From NCBI GenBank assembly GCA_008704415.1, contig VXIS01000103.1, positions 1-64,000 of the forward strand: 64,000 nt of DNA, read 5' to 3'. Source of the DNA: Sphaerosporella brunnea (lineage: Eukaryota; Ascomycota; Pezizomycetes; Pezizales; Pyronemataceae). The position numbers and the translations under genes are program-made. The notes under the pieces were generated by a model. That model saw only the letters and a program-made list of their open reading frames with translations. It did not search any database and was not told where the DNA came from. Of this stretch, positions 23,958 to 33,484 are shown one piece after another; within the stretch, counting starts at the first letter, position 1; each line of letters begins with the position of its first letter.

Positions 23958-26900
23958 ATGCCAGCTCCAGGATTCGGATTCTCAGTCGGGGATTTTTTAG
24001 CCGTTTTGGATCTCATCTGGAAGGTGACCCAGGCTTTGAGTGAGAGCGCCGGGGCTGTTCACAGCGTCCAGACCATTCTGGAAACACTGATGTCATTCCA
24101 AAGGGCCATCTCGACTTGCCAAACGCTTGCATTGGAATGGTCGCAGCTGGTCGGCGGCGACGCAACCATTCCCGAACGCTCGTTGGTGAACGGCATTCAA
24201 CATCAGCTGAAGTTCTGTCGTGAGCGATTGCTCAAGCTCTTGGCCAAGCTTGAACCGTACACCCGCGCCTTCATGAAGCAGAGAGCCAGCAGGACCGCCA
24301 GGGACCAGCTATACAAAGTAAAGTGGATATTTACCAGGGAAGAGGTGGATAATCTTCAGAAGGACATCAGCATACATGTACAAGGGTTGGAGAGATATAT
24401 TACCGAACTTGGAATGTGAGTCTTCGCCTCAACGCAAACTCAGATCGAAAGACAGGACGGCGGTCTTGGTGCTCTAACCCATCCCCCTCTCTTCCTCTCT
24501 CTTTTTTGGGGCCGCTGCTTTATCTATTTTGCCGAAGGTCGCGGCTAATGTGAATCAGTCAAATCATGTTGCGTACGGTGAAGCAGTCCCAAGCAACCAC
24601 GACAACAGCATTGGCTTCGATTGATCGGACCGTTGCCGACATACACCACCAATTAACCAGTTTGCACACTGAGCTTCCCAAGATTCTAGGATATGCCTGG
24701 GAAGGCGGCTATTCGGCACACGATAAACCGATAATTCTTATGGATGCTTTAGGCAGAAACGTGCCAATTCCCTTCTTGTTCTGTACATCGTCAACCGTTC
24801 GGGCCCACTGGCACCCAGCGCATTGAACAGGCGAGACTGACGTGGGGTCAGGATTTCCACGACCTCGTTGAGCTGATGTTTCGCCATCTCCCCGGTCATG
24901 AGAGGGTAAAGAGGAAAAGCTATAACTTGCTAACGCAAAACTCCGGTGAGATGATCGAGGCTTCACGGTGGTCCACGGCAGTTTCTCCAGGATCGGTTAT
25001 TGTAATGAGTATCGGGGTTTCCGTGGCCGTTACTGATTGGGAAATCCGTGCGGGATCCTCGCACTTATCCTGCCCACGCTGCCATCAGAAAATGCCGCCG
25101 CAGCGCGGTGCCACTGCACGATGGTGAGCGATAATTCTGGTGGACTTTCGGTTCGTGAATTCTTGTATTGACTTTGGCCAAAGCTCCCGCTGCTACCGTG
25201 ATTGCACGATTATGGAGCGAAAGCATATCGTACAGCTGGCTCCCCAGCCAGTCCGTCCTCTATCCATGCCAAATATCACCTCCGAGTCCGGGGGGAATCG
25301 AAAGACTCGGTCGGCAACACTCACAAAGAGGGCCAACAATAGAGCAGAGCTAGCACAATTCCAAAGGATTCACATTATTCGAGAGCGAGTACAGCCCGGA
25401 TGGGGCTATCAGGTGCAGCATCCACAAATACAGTCCGGCGATTTCATTGCTCGCCCATCGGCCTTACACTTGGCTATTCAGAGTGGTTCTCTGTCGGAAG
25501 TCGAACGGCTTCTGATGGACGAGGAGGAAATTGAACTCGAAGCACGGGACCAAGTTGGCAATGATACACTACGAGGGTGGACACCTTTGCAACGTGCGGC
25601 TCATCTTGGCGATTCCACCATTGTTGACTGCCTCATTCAAGCCGGCGCCGATATCAATGCCAGTGCAACCGAGGAGAGCGGCCGCACTGCGCTACAGGCC
25701 GCAGTTGAATCAGGAAGCTTAACAATCGTCGATCGACTGCTTACCGCGGGCGCCGACGTCAATGCCCCAGCTGCTGCACTTTTTGGTCGAACAGCCCTGC
25801 AGGCCGCAGCTGAATCAGGCGACTTGAAAATCGTGGAGCGGCTGCTTGCAGCGGGTGCTGAAGTCAATGCCGCAGCCTCCGATGAGGACGGTATAACAGC
25901 TCTGCCGGCCGCAGCTGGCTCTCGCAACTTGGTGCTTGTCGAGCGACTGCTTGCTGCGGGTGCTGAGGTCAATACCTCACCCGAAAGGTTCATGGGTGGC
26001 CAAACAGCTCTACAGGCCGCAGCTGAAGTTGGCAGTTTGGAAATCGTCGAGAGGCTACTTGCTGAGGGTGCGGAAGTCAATGCCTCAGCTTGGGGGACCA
26101 TCGGTCGAACAACTCTACAGGCCGCAGCTGAAGTACGGAACCTGAAAATGGTTGAGCTACTGCTTGCAAAGGGGGCTGACGTCCATGCCCGAAACGGCAC
26201 AGGCCGAACAGCCCTACAGACCGCCGCTGAAGCAGGAAACGTGGAAATCGTTGAACGACTACTTGCAGCGGGGGCCGATGTCAATGCCTCACCCGGGAAA
26301 GCGTATGGTCGAACAGCCCTACAGGGAGCCGCTGAGTTCGGATGCTTAAAAGTCCTCGAGCGATTACTTACAGAGGGGGCTGAAGTCAACGCCGCAGCCG
26401 CTCCCTGGGGTGGCCGAACAGCCCTGCAGGCCGCCGCTGAATCGGAACACTTGGATATGGTCGCTCGCCTGCTTGCCGAGGGTGCTGAAGTCAATGCCCC
26501 AGCCAGTAATACTGAGGGTCGAACAGCTCTGCAAGCCGCAGCGGAAGTAGGAGACTTAGAAATCATTGGGCGATTGCTAGAAGCGGGTGCCCATGTCAAC
26601 GCCCCGGCCACGGCATCGCATGGCCGAACCGCTCTGCAGGCCGCCGCTGGATCGGGACATTTAGAAACCGTCGAGCGACTGCTGGCAGAGGGTGCTGATG
26701 TCAACTCACCCGGCTGCAAATGGCATGGTCGAACTGCTCTGCAAGCTGCCGCTGAAGTGGGGGAATTGGAAATCGTTGAGCGACTTTTGGAATACGGTGC
26801 CGACGTCAACGCTCCAGCCGGTGAAAATTTTGGTCGAACAGCTCTACAGGCCGCAGCTAGTTCGGGAAGCTTGGAAACAGTCGAGAGACTGCTCGCAGCC

Positions 26901-27023
26901 GGGGCTGATGTCAATGCACCATGCGCGAAATCGCACGGTCAATCTGCGCTGGAGGCCGCACAGAAGTCCGGGAACCGCGGAATTGTGAAACTACTGCTCC
27001 AAGCGGGGGCTACGAGGCTGTAA
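23958..27023 (+). CDS. Ankyrin-repeat protein with fungal STAND-like N-terminus and ULD-type domain
   Basis: Four exons (23958-24415, 24559-24796, 24852-25123, 25184-27023) give 935 aa, with all phases agreeing. The N-terminus (MPAPGFGFSVGDFLAVLDLI) is the helical domain common in fungal NLR-like and ubiquitin-like-domain proteins. Residues ~210-290 match the fungal ubiquitin-like (ULD_2-type) pattern: YAWEGGYSAHDKPI, MDALGRNVPIPFLF, then FHDLVELMFRHLPGHERV. A Cys pair cluster follows (CPRC, CSRCYRDC). From about residue 410 there are some 15 ankyrin repeats, mostly 35 aa, with consensus RTALQAAAESGxLEIVERLL then AAGADVNAPA. No NACHT or NB-ARC motif is seen. A role in signalling or incompatibility is inference only. 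Confidence 0.88.
25560..27015 (+). repeat. Tandem ankyrin-coding repeats, ~105 bp period
   Basis: About 14 consecutive units of mostly 105 bp, each including a form of ACAGC(C/T)CT(A/G)CAGGCCGC. The nucleotide likeness between units is high, suggesting recent amplification or gene conversion. One unit (near 26180) is 2 codons short and one (near 25985) 1 codon long. Confidence 0.9.
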
Positions 27024-27563
27024 CAACCTTTACGTTTTTTTTTTTTTTTTTTTTCTTTTTATTGTTCTCTTTCGCATGGCGGCGGTGGTGGCAACAACGG
27101 GGCTCTGGGAAGCTTTTTGGAGGGATATGATGTGATGTTGCTTATTGTTGCTGATTGTGTGGGCCAGACGGATTTTTGCGTGTTTATTTAACTTCGTTGT
27201 TTTAGTTTGTTGGGTTTTGTCACAACTAGATTCGGAGGCAATAGCGGTCTTATTTACCTTATCCCCTCGATCGAAGGGTGGAAGCACTCATCCTAAGCTT
27301 GCGATGGCCGTTCCACCAATGAAACCGTGGCTTCTGAGCATCAGCACAGGTCATAACAATTGTCTTTGATTCAAAGATTCAACACTTGAAACTCACTATT
27401 GATTAGGCGGCGTGTAGTGAATTGCCATTCATAATGCCGAAGCACTTTTCAGCGTGGCTGAAATCGCTTATATACTACGATCTAGGGGATACCATGGCCT
27501 CAAGCGGCGAGCGCAAACTCCAGAGTGGCGCGAAAAAACATGAACGAAGCATCCGGTTTTGCA
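27024..27563. other. Spacer after the ankyrin gene
   Basis: A T-tract (27037-27054) directly after the stop, then AT-rich DNA without a gene. At 27265-27325 (cgatcgaagggtggaagcac) there is weak likeness to the repeat segment near 31610-31660. Confidence 0.5.
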
Positions 27564-27680
27564 CACGAATCGAACGCTAGCCCGCGCGGGAACAAAACGG
27601 CTAAAAAGTGAAAAGCCAAGGCATCCGGGGATGCAGAGTGAAGCTATGAATTTCTTGTTTGAATTGAGCTAACTTGGCTG
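27564..27680 (-). repeat. tRNA-like element, type 2, copy 1
   Basis: Minus strand: CAGCCAAGTTAGCTCA (A-box-like), a variable middle, GCATCCCCGGATGC hairpin, CTTGGCT pairing with AGCCAAG, a spacer, and a B-box-like GCGTTCGATTC. Upstream on the minus strand (27690-27725) is the block CTGAAGGCGTCGATCATATAATC that recurs in copies 4 and 5. Confidence 0.7.
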
Positions 27681-27761
27681 AATATACATTCTCACTTGGG
27701 ATTATATGATCGACGCCTTCAGCTGCTGGAGAAGCGATAACTGACTGTGACTATAGGGCCC

Positions 27762-27866
27762 CCCCCCCCCGGCGGAGGCAAAAAAGGATAAAAAGCGAAA
27801 AGCTAAGCGATCCGTAGGTGCAGCTGCAAACCAAGCATGCTTGTTTGGAGTGAGCTATCTTGGCTG
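27762..27866 (-). repeat. tRNA-like element, type 2, copy 2 (B box lost)
   Basis: Minus strand: CCAGCCAAGATAGCTCA, then a near-perfect palindromic middle (CAAACAAGCATGCTTGGTTTG), then a decayed GCACCTACGGATCGCTTAGCT. The B-box end runs into a poly-G/C tract at 27759-27770. Confidence 0.6.
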
Positions 27867-28075
27867 GGTATTTGGTGATACATGAGGGGGCACTCGCGGC
27901 CCTCTCGGGTGGGTGGTCTTGCAGATCGATAAAATTTCTAGCTACTGGAAGACTTCGCGCAGGACCTAGAAGCCAGAAACGATGTCTGGAAGGGTCCCCC
28001 CTTCCCCGTCACGTTGATTTTCGACTTTAGACCTAAGTGGCGCCTTAACACAGCGTCATGACCGATATTTTATGA

Positions 28076-28361
28076 CTATGTGGAGCCAGTCACCATGCGT
28101 TACCCAGAGTTTGGACTCCTGAAAATCAGAATGATAGCCCCCATCTATTCAGGCCTTCCATCTGGAACATCGATTTCCAGATTATAGGGCGGCGCGAGTG
28201 GCGCAGTGACTTAGCCACTCCGCCCGCTTATGGTTCCAGCACCCCTCCGACAAACCTACGTGACCGATCCAAGTAGATCCCGAAAACCCCAAGCCAACGG
28301 CTAGTGAAATTAAGGCCGTCGAAGGGCGATGAATCCCACAACCGCAAAACCTCACTCATCA
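28076..28361 (+). repeat. Dispersed repeat copy A with tRNA-like promoter motif
   Basis: Direct repeat of 29458-29776, diverged by eye to about 75-80 %. Shared landmarks in order: GTGGAGCCAGTCACC; GGACTCCTGAAA; CCTTCCATCTGGAACATCG; GTGGCGCAGTGACTTAGCCA (A-box-like); TTATGGTTCCAGCACC (B-box-like); GTGACCGATCCAAGTAG; AACCGCAAAACCTCAC. The next bases hold type-2 copy 3 on the opposite strand. This has the layout of a tRNA-headed SINE. Confidence 0.7.
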
Positions 28362-28472
28362 CGAATCGAACCCCGGCTCCTGCGGAGGACAAAAAAGATA
28401 AAAGGGAAAAGCCAAGGCATCCGTAGATGCAGAAGAAGCCGTTTCGAGGTTTTGAAGTGAGCTAACTTGGCT
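28362..28472 (-). repeat. tRNA-like element, type 2, copy 3
   Basis: Minus strand: TAGCCAAGTTAGCTCA, a variable middle without a clear stem, GCATCTACGGATGC hairpin, CTTGGCT, spacer, then GAGCCGGGGTTCGATTCGTGA with a full B-box. Confidence 0.7.
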
Positions 28473-29457
28473 ACGTATTTATTTTTCTTGGTCATACATG
28501 AGGGAGGATGACCTCCCGCTCAAATGAATGGCCCTGCGGAACTATAAAATTCTGGTCAGCCGAAACAGCCGGGGGGCTCGAGCTTCACCTTAGAATTTAC
28601 GTCCCTCCGTTCGTCCACTGGGTCTTGCTAATTTTCTAAGGAAGAAATAGGAAGATGAAGTGACGGTGTGCGGACAGCGGGTGACAGCTTATGAAGCGTC
28701 AAAATTATGGAATAGGGCCGGGTCCGAACCTATGATGCACCAATCGCCGCCCGCAATCTCAACCCCACCTCATTCCCCGACCTCAGGCACTACCGACATA
28801 GCAAACATCGCATCGCTTGCCAGGGTGACTCGATCATGCCAGCGGTTCCCGCCAGCAGCCCGAGCGCCGTATTAGATCGTGATCGACAAGGCCAATCTGC
28901 GCACTTCATGCTCACATATAAACTTGAATTTGCACTAGAACACTGCCCGCTAATAAAATGTCCGCATTTGCTAACCGTCGGCCACAGTGCACTGTGTATT
29001 CTACATAATCCTTAAACCTTGTTCTCCTTCGCCCATCCTTCCTACTCCGATTCGCGGTTACCCTGTGTGCAGCGGCTGCCTGGCACGGCGCTGTGCTGCT
29101 CCTTCCAGTCTCCGGAGAGCCGCTCGGACTCGTATCCCCTGTTGAGGGAAAACAACTGCGGCGATGCCTCACCACCCCTTAGGCCGCCGGAGGATTACAT
29201 ACCCATTGGCGCTGCACCGCCATCTCCATCTACCATCCGGCCCAGATGGCAAGGGGGCTAGTAGAGGATCGGGTGGAGGGAGACGCGGGTGCGGAGGCCG
29301 ACTCCGCGAGCCCACCGCGCGCCGTCAGATGTCCTTTGTCAGGGCTGCCCGAGCTTGCGAGCTGAGCCTGGAAAACTCCCGAGCCGGTTCGATCCTAACC
29401 CCGGGCTCGACTCGAGCCGGCTCTTGTCCATCACTACAAGTTCACACTGCATCATGG
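28473..29457. other. Repeat-island spacer
   Basis: No gene I can support. Contains ggtcatacatgaggg (28491), similar to gatacatgagggggcac after copy 2 (27871), so a short block follows both copies. At 29378-29435 there is a GAGCCGG(T/C)TC-rich stretch that is an inverted relative of 36635-36680. Confidence 0.5.
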
Positions 29458-29776
29458 CCGATAAGTGGAGCCAGTCACCTGGGTGGCGCATGGACTCCTG
29501 AAAGTCGGAATAAGAGACCCCCCTCCCCCTCTGTACTCAGACCTTCCATCTGGAACATCGATTTCTAGATTCTACTCGTTAATATCTATAAGGCGGCGGC
29601 GGCGGCGCGGGAAGCCCGTGGCGCAGTCACTTAGCCACGCCTCCCGCTTGTGGTTCCGGCAGCTCTCACAACATTCACACTACGTGACCGATCCAAGTAG
29701 GTACGTCGACGATTCCGAAAACTCCAATCCCAATTAAGGCGGTCGAGATCTGCCAACCGCAAAAACTCACCCATCA
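29458..29776 (+). repeat. Dispersed repeat copy B with tRNA-like promoter motif
   Basis: Second copy of the repeat at 28076-28361, same orientation, again followed by a type-2 tRNA-like element on the other strand. It has an extra GGCGGCGGCGGCG expansion near 29593 and the A-box-like CGTGGCGCAGTCACTTAGCC at ~29619. Confidence 0.7.
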
Positions 29777-29899
29777 CGAATCGAACCCCGGCTCGTACGG
29801 GAGCAAAAGCGATAAAAAGTAAAAAGCCAAGGCATCCGTGGATGCAGAATTGAGCTTATCCGAATATGAGCAGATTGTTTGAATTGAGCTATCTTGGCT
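29777..29899 (-). repeat. tRNA-like element, type 2, copy 4
   Basis: Minus strand: TAGCCAAGATAGCTCA, a long middle with a GCTC/AAGC stem, GCATCCACGGATGC hairpin, CTTGGCT, a T-rich spacer and GAGCCGGGGTTCGATTCGTGA. The upstream block with CGATCATATAATCCCGAG lies at 29910-29945. Confidence 0.75.
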
Positions 29900-29967
29900 A
29901 GGTGTTTATTTTCGCTCGGGATTATATGATCGACGCCTTCAGAGAAAAGGGAAGAAAACTGGTTAGG

Positions 29968-30252
29968 TACCGCATAACTCGCACGCAAGAGACTCGACGG
30001 CGCGAAAAGAGTAGTAGGAAAAGGCGTGAGGTGTGGGTGAAAAACCGGGAGCCGAGTGAAATTTGACTGCCCGAGTGTGTTGCGGCGCCGTTGCTGGTCA
30101 CGGTCGCGCGTTTTGAGATCTCGGCTGCCAGTTGACCTGCACACCACTGCATAAAATCTGCGAATCAGGCAGTGCATTCCATCACCACCTCACGCCTTTT
30201 CCTACTACTCTTTTCGCCCGGTCGAGTCTCTTGCTTGCGAGTTTATGAGGTA
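29968..30252. repeat. 285-bp inverted repeat, MITE-like
   Basis: About 70-bp arms: left from 29968 (taccgcataactcgcacgca) to ~30040; right is its reverse complement ending ~30252 (tgcgagtttatgaggta). The arms are ~88-90 % alike by eye and share the core GCAAGAGACTCGAC and GTAGTAGGAAAAGGCGTGAG. The middle is ~140 bp. A TA at each end fits a TA-target MITE, but the insertion site cannot be verified. Confidence 0.65.
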
Positions 30253-30455
30253 GTGGAACACTTCCCGCAGCGGTTCAGAAGCGATTTGGAACCTCCTAGG
30301 GCTTAAGTTTCTAGGCCGCGCAAGGTGATTGGGTCGCTCTGTGGAGCCATAAAACATCGGCCATGCCGTCGCCCTGGCCCGATAGTGGCGATCTTGTGTA
30401 AAGTCGAAAATCAACCAGACGGGGAAAGGGGGGGCGCGACAACGCATCATCATCA

Positions 30456-30569
30456 TGAATCGAACCCCGGCTCCCTGGGAACAAAAAAGGGTAAAAAGTC
30501 AAAAGCCAAGGCATCCGTAGAGTGGATGCTTAAACAAAAGTCTTCTTTGTGAATGAGCTATCTTGGCTG
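30456..30569 (-). repeat. tRNA-like element, type 2, copy 5
   Basis: Minus strand: TCAGCCAAGATAGCTCA, a middle with an ACAAAG/CTTTTGT stem, then GCATC with a longer loop than usual, GGATGC, CTTGGCT, spacer, GAGCCGGGGTTCGATTCATGA. Upstream block CCGACGATCATAAAATCCCG at ~30580-30600. Confidence 0.75.
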
Positions 30570-30653
30570 AGTCCTTTTCCTCACTCGGGATTTTATGATC
30601 GTCGGCTTCAGCTGCAGGAGCGAGAACCGATAGATGAACCGTGCCTTGATCTA

Positions 30654-31001
30654 CCGTATTATTCCGGTACGATGAGAATTGCCGGCGCCGAAGTCAATCT
30701 TTTCTAAGTAGCAAACGTACTATGTATGGAAAAATGACACCGCCGGCGAATCTTGATTGATGGCCAAGAGAGGCGGGCACTGGAGACGTCGCGGTACGAC
30801 GGAGACACAAGGCGGCCGTGAGAATTAGAGTCGAGTACATAGGTGCCCTCAACCATACCAGCCATTGTCGCCTCCTTAGATAGTGTTGTCGCCGTCACAT
30901 AAGATTCGCCGGCGGTGTCATGTTTCCAAACATAGTACATTTGCTACTTAGAAAAGATTGACTTCGGCGCCGGCAATTCTCATCGTACCGGAATAATACG
31001 G
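30654..31001. mobile_element. MITE with ~100-bp terminal inverted repeats, TA target duplication
   Basis: 348 bp between TA dinucleotides (30652-30653 and 31002-31003). Left end CCGTATTATTCCGGTACGAT is the exact reverse complement of the right end, and pairing continues with few mismatches for about 100 bp (through GAAGTCAATCTTTTCTAAGTA to CGCCGGCGAATCTT). The ~140-bp core has no ORF. TA duplication and long TIRs point to a Tc1/mariner-superfamily non-autonomous element. Confidence 0.85.
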
Positions 31002-31138
31002 TATCGCACTCCTGTCTACTATTTCATAGTTTGGAGTTGAGAGGTCCAATAATGCTACTAGTGCACAAACTCTATCGTCGAATCATACACTATCACCCAC
31101 TAACCTGCCCTCACCCAAAAGAGGGAAAAAGAAAAAAA

Positions 31139-31260
31139 ACCCACGGGCCACGGGACTTGAACCCGCACCCACGCGGGACCTATTGGGAAGCCAAGGCATC
31201 TCGGTGATGCATGTAAATCAGTGTGTCTTGGGAAACGCTGAGCTAACTTGACTGAATGTC
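31139..31260 (-). repeat. tRNA-like element, type 1, copy a
   Basis: Minus strand: CAGTCAAGTTAGCTCAGCG (A-box-like), GCATCACCGAGATGC hairpin, CTTGGCT pairing with AGTCAAG (one G-U), CCCGCGTGGG, then a well-paired T-arm-like GCGGG-TTCAAGT-CCCGT and GGCCCGTGGG followed by T8. The ~108-bp core appears identical in the four type-1 copies. Not a standard tRNA: the usual acceptor strands do not pair and the A-to-B distance is too long. Confidence 0.75.
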
Positions 31261-31690
31261 AAACACTACAAATGCATCTATGAGCGACCACTGACATGAC
31301 ATAGTCAATAGCAACAAACACCCCCAAGGCCCCCAGGCTCCCTGGGCTTATGGTTCAGAGCGTCTTAGACAAGTTAGGCGCCATCAGTACCTCCTTATGC
31401 CAGCAGCTACTCAAACCGAGGCAGCTCCAGAAACGTAACATATCTCATTGGACCACTATAGGTGGTTGTTGGTAAGCGTGGCCGTATCTTTCTCCTTCTG
31501 GTCTTCGGTCTAGCAACTCAATAGTCAGCGAGCAGAGCGCCCCTATCTCTCCACATCCAACGACGAGCCACCGGAACAGGTATTCCCCGAGGGCTTAGCC
31601 CCTCGATCACAGGATTCCCCATACTGTGGAAGCACTGATCTAAATAACCCTTGCAATGGGGGCGCCACCGCTGAAATTTTTTTTCGCGGT
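31261..31690 (-). repeat. Dispersed repeat segment upstream of type-1 copy a
   Basis: Inverted copy of 56296-56716, ~85-90 % alike by eye. Landmarks on the minus strand: TTTCAGCGGTGGCGCC, GTTATTTAGATCAGTGCTTC, GATCGAGGGGCTAAGCCCTCGGGGAA, CTATAGTGGTCCAATGAGATA, GCATAAGGAGGTACTGATGG. A more diverged copy lies at 35960-36360. The tRNA-like core therefore sits inside a longer repeat. Confidence 0.75.
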
Positions 31691-31734
31691 AATACCTCGT
31701 ATCATGTTAATCTAGGTAGACGCAAGGCCGCCAT

Positions 31735-32410
31735 ATGCCACGCGACGATGCACGAGTGATTACCCTCGCCCACGTGTCCAAACGCACCACAGAGGCAAGG
31801 TCTACTGAAAAAGAAGCCTGGCTGGCTAAACACTGCAAGCCCAAGGACTACTTCCGCCATCGAAAGAAGCCTGGTACTACGGCCTATAAGTCCAGGAAGG
31901 CCCTGGCAGCACGCTTCTTCCAGCTCAGGCTGGGTAAAGCCCCCAACGGCGCCGTACCTACACAAGACCGGACAACGCAACGACGACGACGACAAGTGCT
32001 GGTTCTGCGTGAAGAAACCAGTACAGACGGGAGAGCATCTATTCAAGTTCCGCACACGGTGGCGGAAGGAAACAAGCAATGCTATGGAAGGAAGTGGCGG
32101 TGGCGGCCACCGAAGAGACGCACAAGAGAAGGGGGGCGAACACCTCCATCAAGGTCCTGTTGTCTGGCGGGTGTTGTGCGAAAGCGGTGATGGACTTTCT
32201 TGAGCAACACACAAGTTGGGATGTGGCCTGCAACTGCCTAAATTGCTTTGACCCGGTATTTTCATTCCTTTGGTTCATTTATGACTTTCCTTGTTGCGCA
32301 TATTTGGCACGGATTTCCTTGATTCCTTTTCCTTTGGAGACGCAGGCCCCACAGTAAAACTTTTTGAGCCTAGGGGTAGCATTGTCTCCATTTTTATATA
32401 TGTCACAAGT
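31735..32410 (+). mobile_element. Tad-like LINE 3' end (degenerate)
   Basis: Conceptual frames give the ORF2 tail seen in Tad-clade LINEs: KALAARFFQLRLGKAPNGA, a CWFC zinc knuckle, TGEHLFKFRTRWRKE, then AVMDFLEQHT-like text near 32187-32215. The frame shifts at least twice. It ends in the shared tail GCAGGCCCC, CCTAGGGGTAGCATTGTCTCC and TTATATATGTCA. No reverse transcriptase part remains. Confidence 0.75.
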
Positions 32411-32534
32411 GAACATCCGTGTGGGGACCACGGTGTGCAGTCATTAGTACAGCGCCACTTAATATAAAGTCATACGTACTTTGCAATCAGGGCGTATGTG
32501 TGTCAGACACGGCGCAGTTGCTTTCATTCCACGG

Positions 32535-32880
32535 CTCCACAATACGCCGCCCAATCACAACTAATCACTCGGTCGGTGGTAGATATTTTTTTTCGGGTTT
32601 TCCGCGTTGCGCCACCGGGCGCCACCGTGGGAGCCACCGCACTCTATGTATATATAGATAGGGACACGGGGGGAGATGACGGGGGGTGGTGAAGCTGGGT
32701 GGTTGGAAGGTGGTGGAGAGGTTGCGGGTGGGCGGATTTCTGAGGATGAAGTCAAGCGAGCTAGCAATTCAACCCGCACCTACCACAACGCTCCTCCACA
32801 CAATCACAGCTAATCACGCAGCCACTGGTAGGGTAAATTTTCCGTGTTGAGCCACCGCGTTGCGCCACCGCGGCGGTGAT
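32535..32880. repeat. Two diverged direct repeat blocks
   Basis: Blocks at 32535-32632 and 32795-32875 share CTCCACA, AATCACA(A/G)CTAATCAC, GTGGTAG-like and TTTTCCG(C/T)GTTG followed by CCACCGCGTTGCGCCACC-like text. The spacing is ~255 bp. Downstream at 32880-32900 is the LINE-end palindrome GCAAGCGGCCGAATA. Confidence 0.55.
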
Positions 32881-33167
32881 GGTCGCAAGCGGCCGAATAA
32901 AATATGATCAAAACAAAAGAAAAAAAAGGCCGCCATATTCAAAAGCCGGAGAAGGGTTAGGGTTTCGAGAGTGATATCCGCCTCCAACAACACTAAATAC
33001 AGCCTCTAAGGCGTCGCCTTCGCACTCTGAACTTCCAATATATCCGAGCCTCGAGTGAAGGATGCCGCAACTAAAAGCCACCACTGGCAGAGTGAGAGCG
33101 GAAGCGAAAGTGACAGCGGTCGGAGACATTGCGTGGCTATGATGGCACGACATTTCATCAATTTGAA

Positions 33168-33286
33168 TACCGTAGAGCTTCGGTACTAAGGCAATGTGGC
33201 AAAGTTACTGCGCTCTGTGGAGAAGTCACTCAGCCTCATGGCAAAGTCACTTAGCTACATTGCCTTTGTACCGAATCTCTACGGTA
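33168..33286. mobile_element. Short MITE, 119 bp including TA ends
   Basis: Left end TACCGTAGAGCTTCGGTACT and right end (reverse complement TACCGTAGAGATTCGGTACA) pair for ~45 bp, including AAGGCAATGT. The ends resemble those of the MITE at 30654 (TACCGTA followed by TTCCGGTAC), so both may be mobilised by the same transposase. No ORF. Confidence 0.75.
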
Positions 33287-33484
33287 CCGCTGGCGTTGGG
33301 CTCGACCTGCAATGTAGTTCATTTCATAGCAACTTTATAATTTTTAAAAAATGAAGCCTTGTCTCATAGGCATCAAAAAAATCAATATTGGCGAGACACA
33401 AATCAACAGGCAGCAGGAGAAGAAAGAAAAAAACACGAACCCCAACCCACCCACTGTCACAGGCACCGCGGAATCGGAACTTGT

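Noticed and set aside
25637..26914. 425-codon open frame on the minus strand across the ankyrin repeats
   Set aside because: It mirrors the 105-bp repeats, is Ala/Ser/Pro-rich with no domain, and the plus strand is a clear ankyrin protein. Codon-bias shadow.
31139..31260. Reading the type-1 element as a normal intron-containing tRNA gene
   Set aside because: T-arm and B box are good, but no 7-bp acceptor stem forms with GGCCCGT and no D-arm/anticodon-arm arrangement fits; called tRNA-like only.
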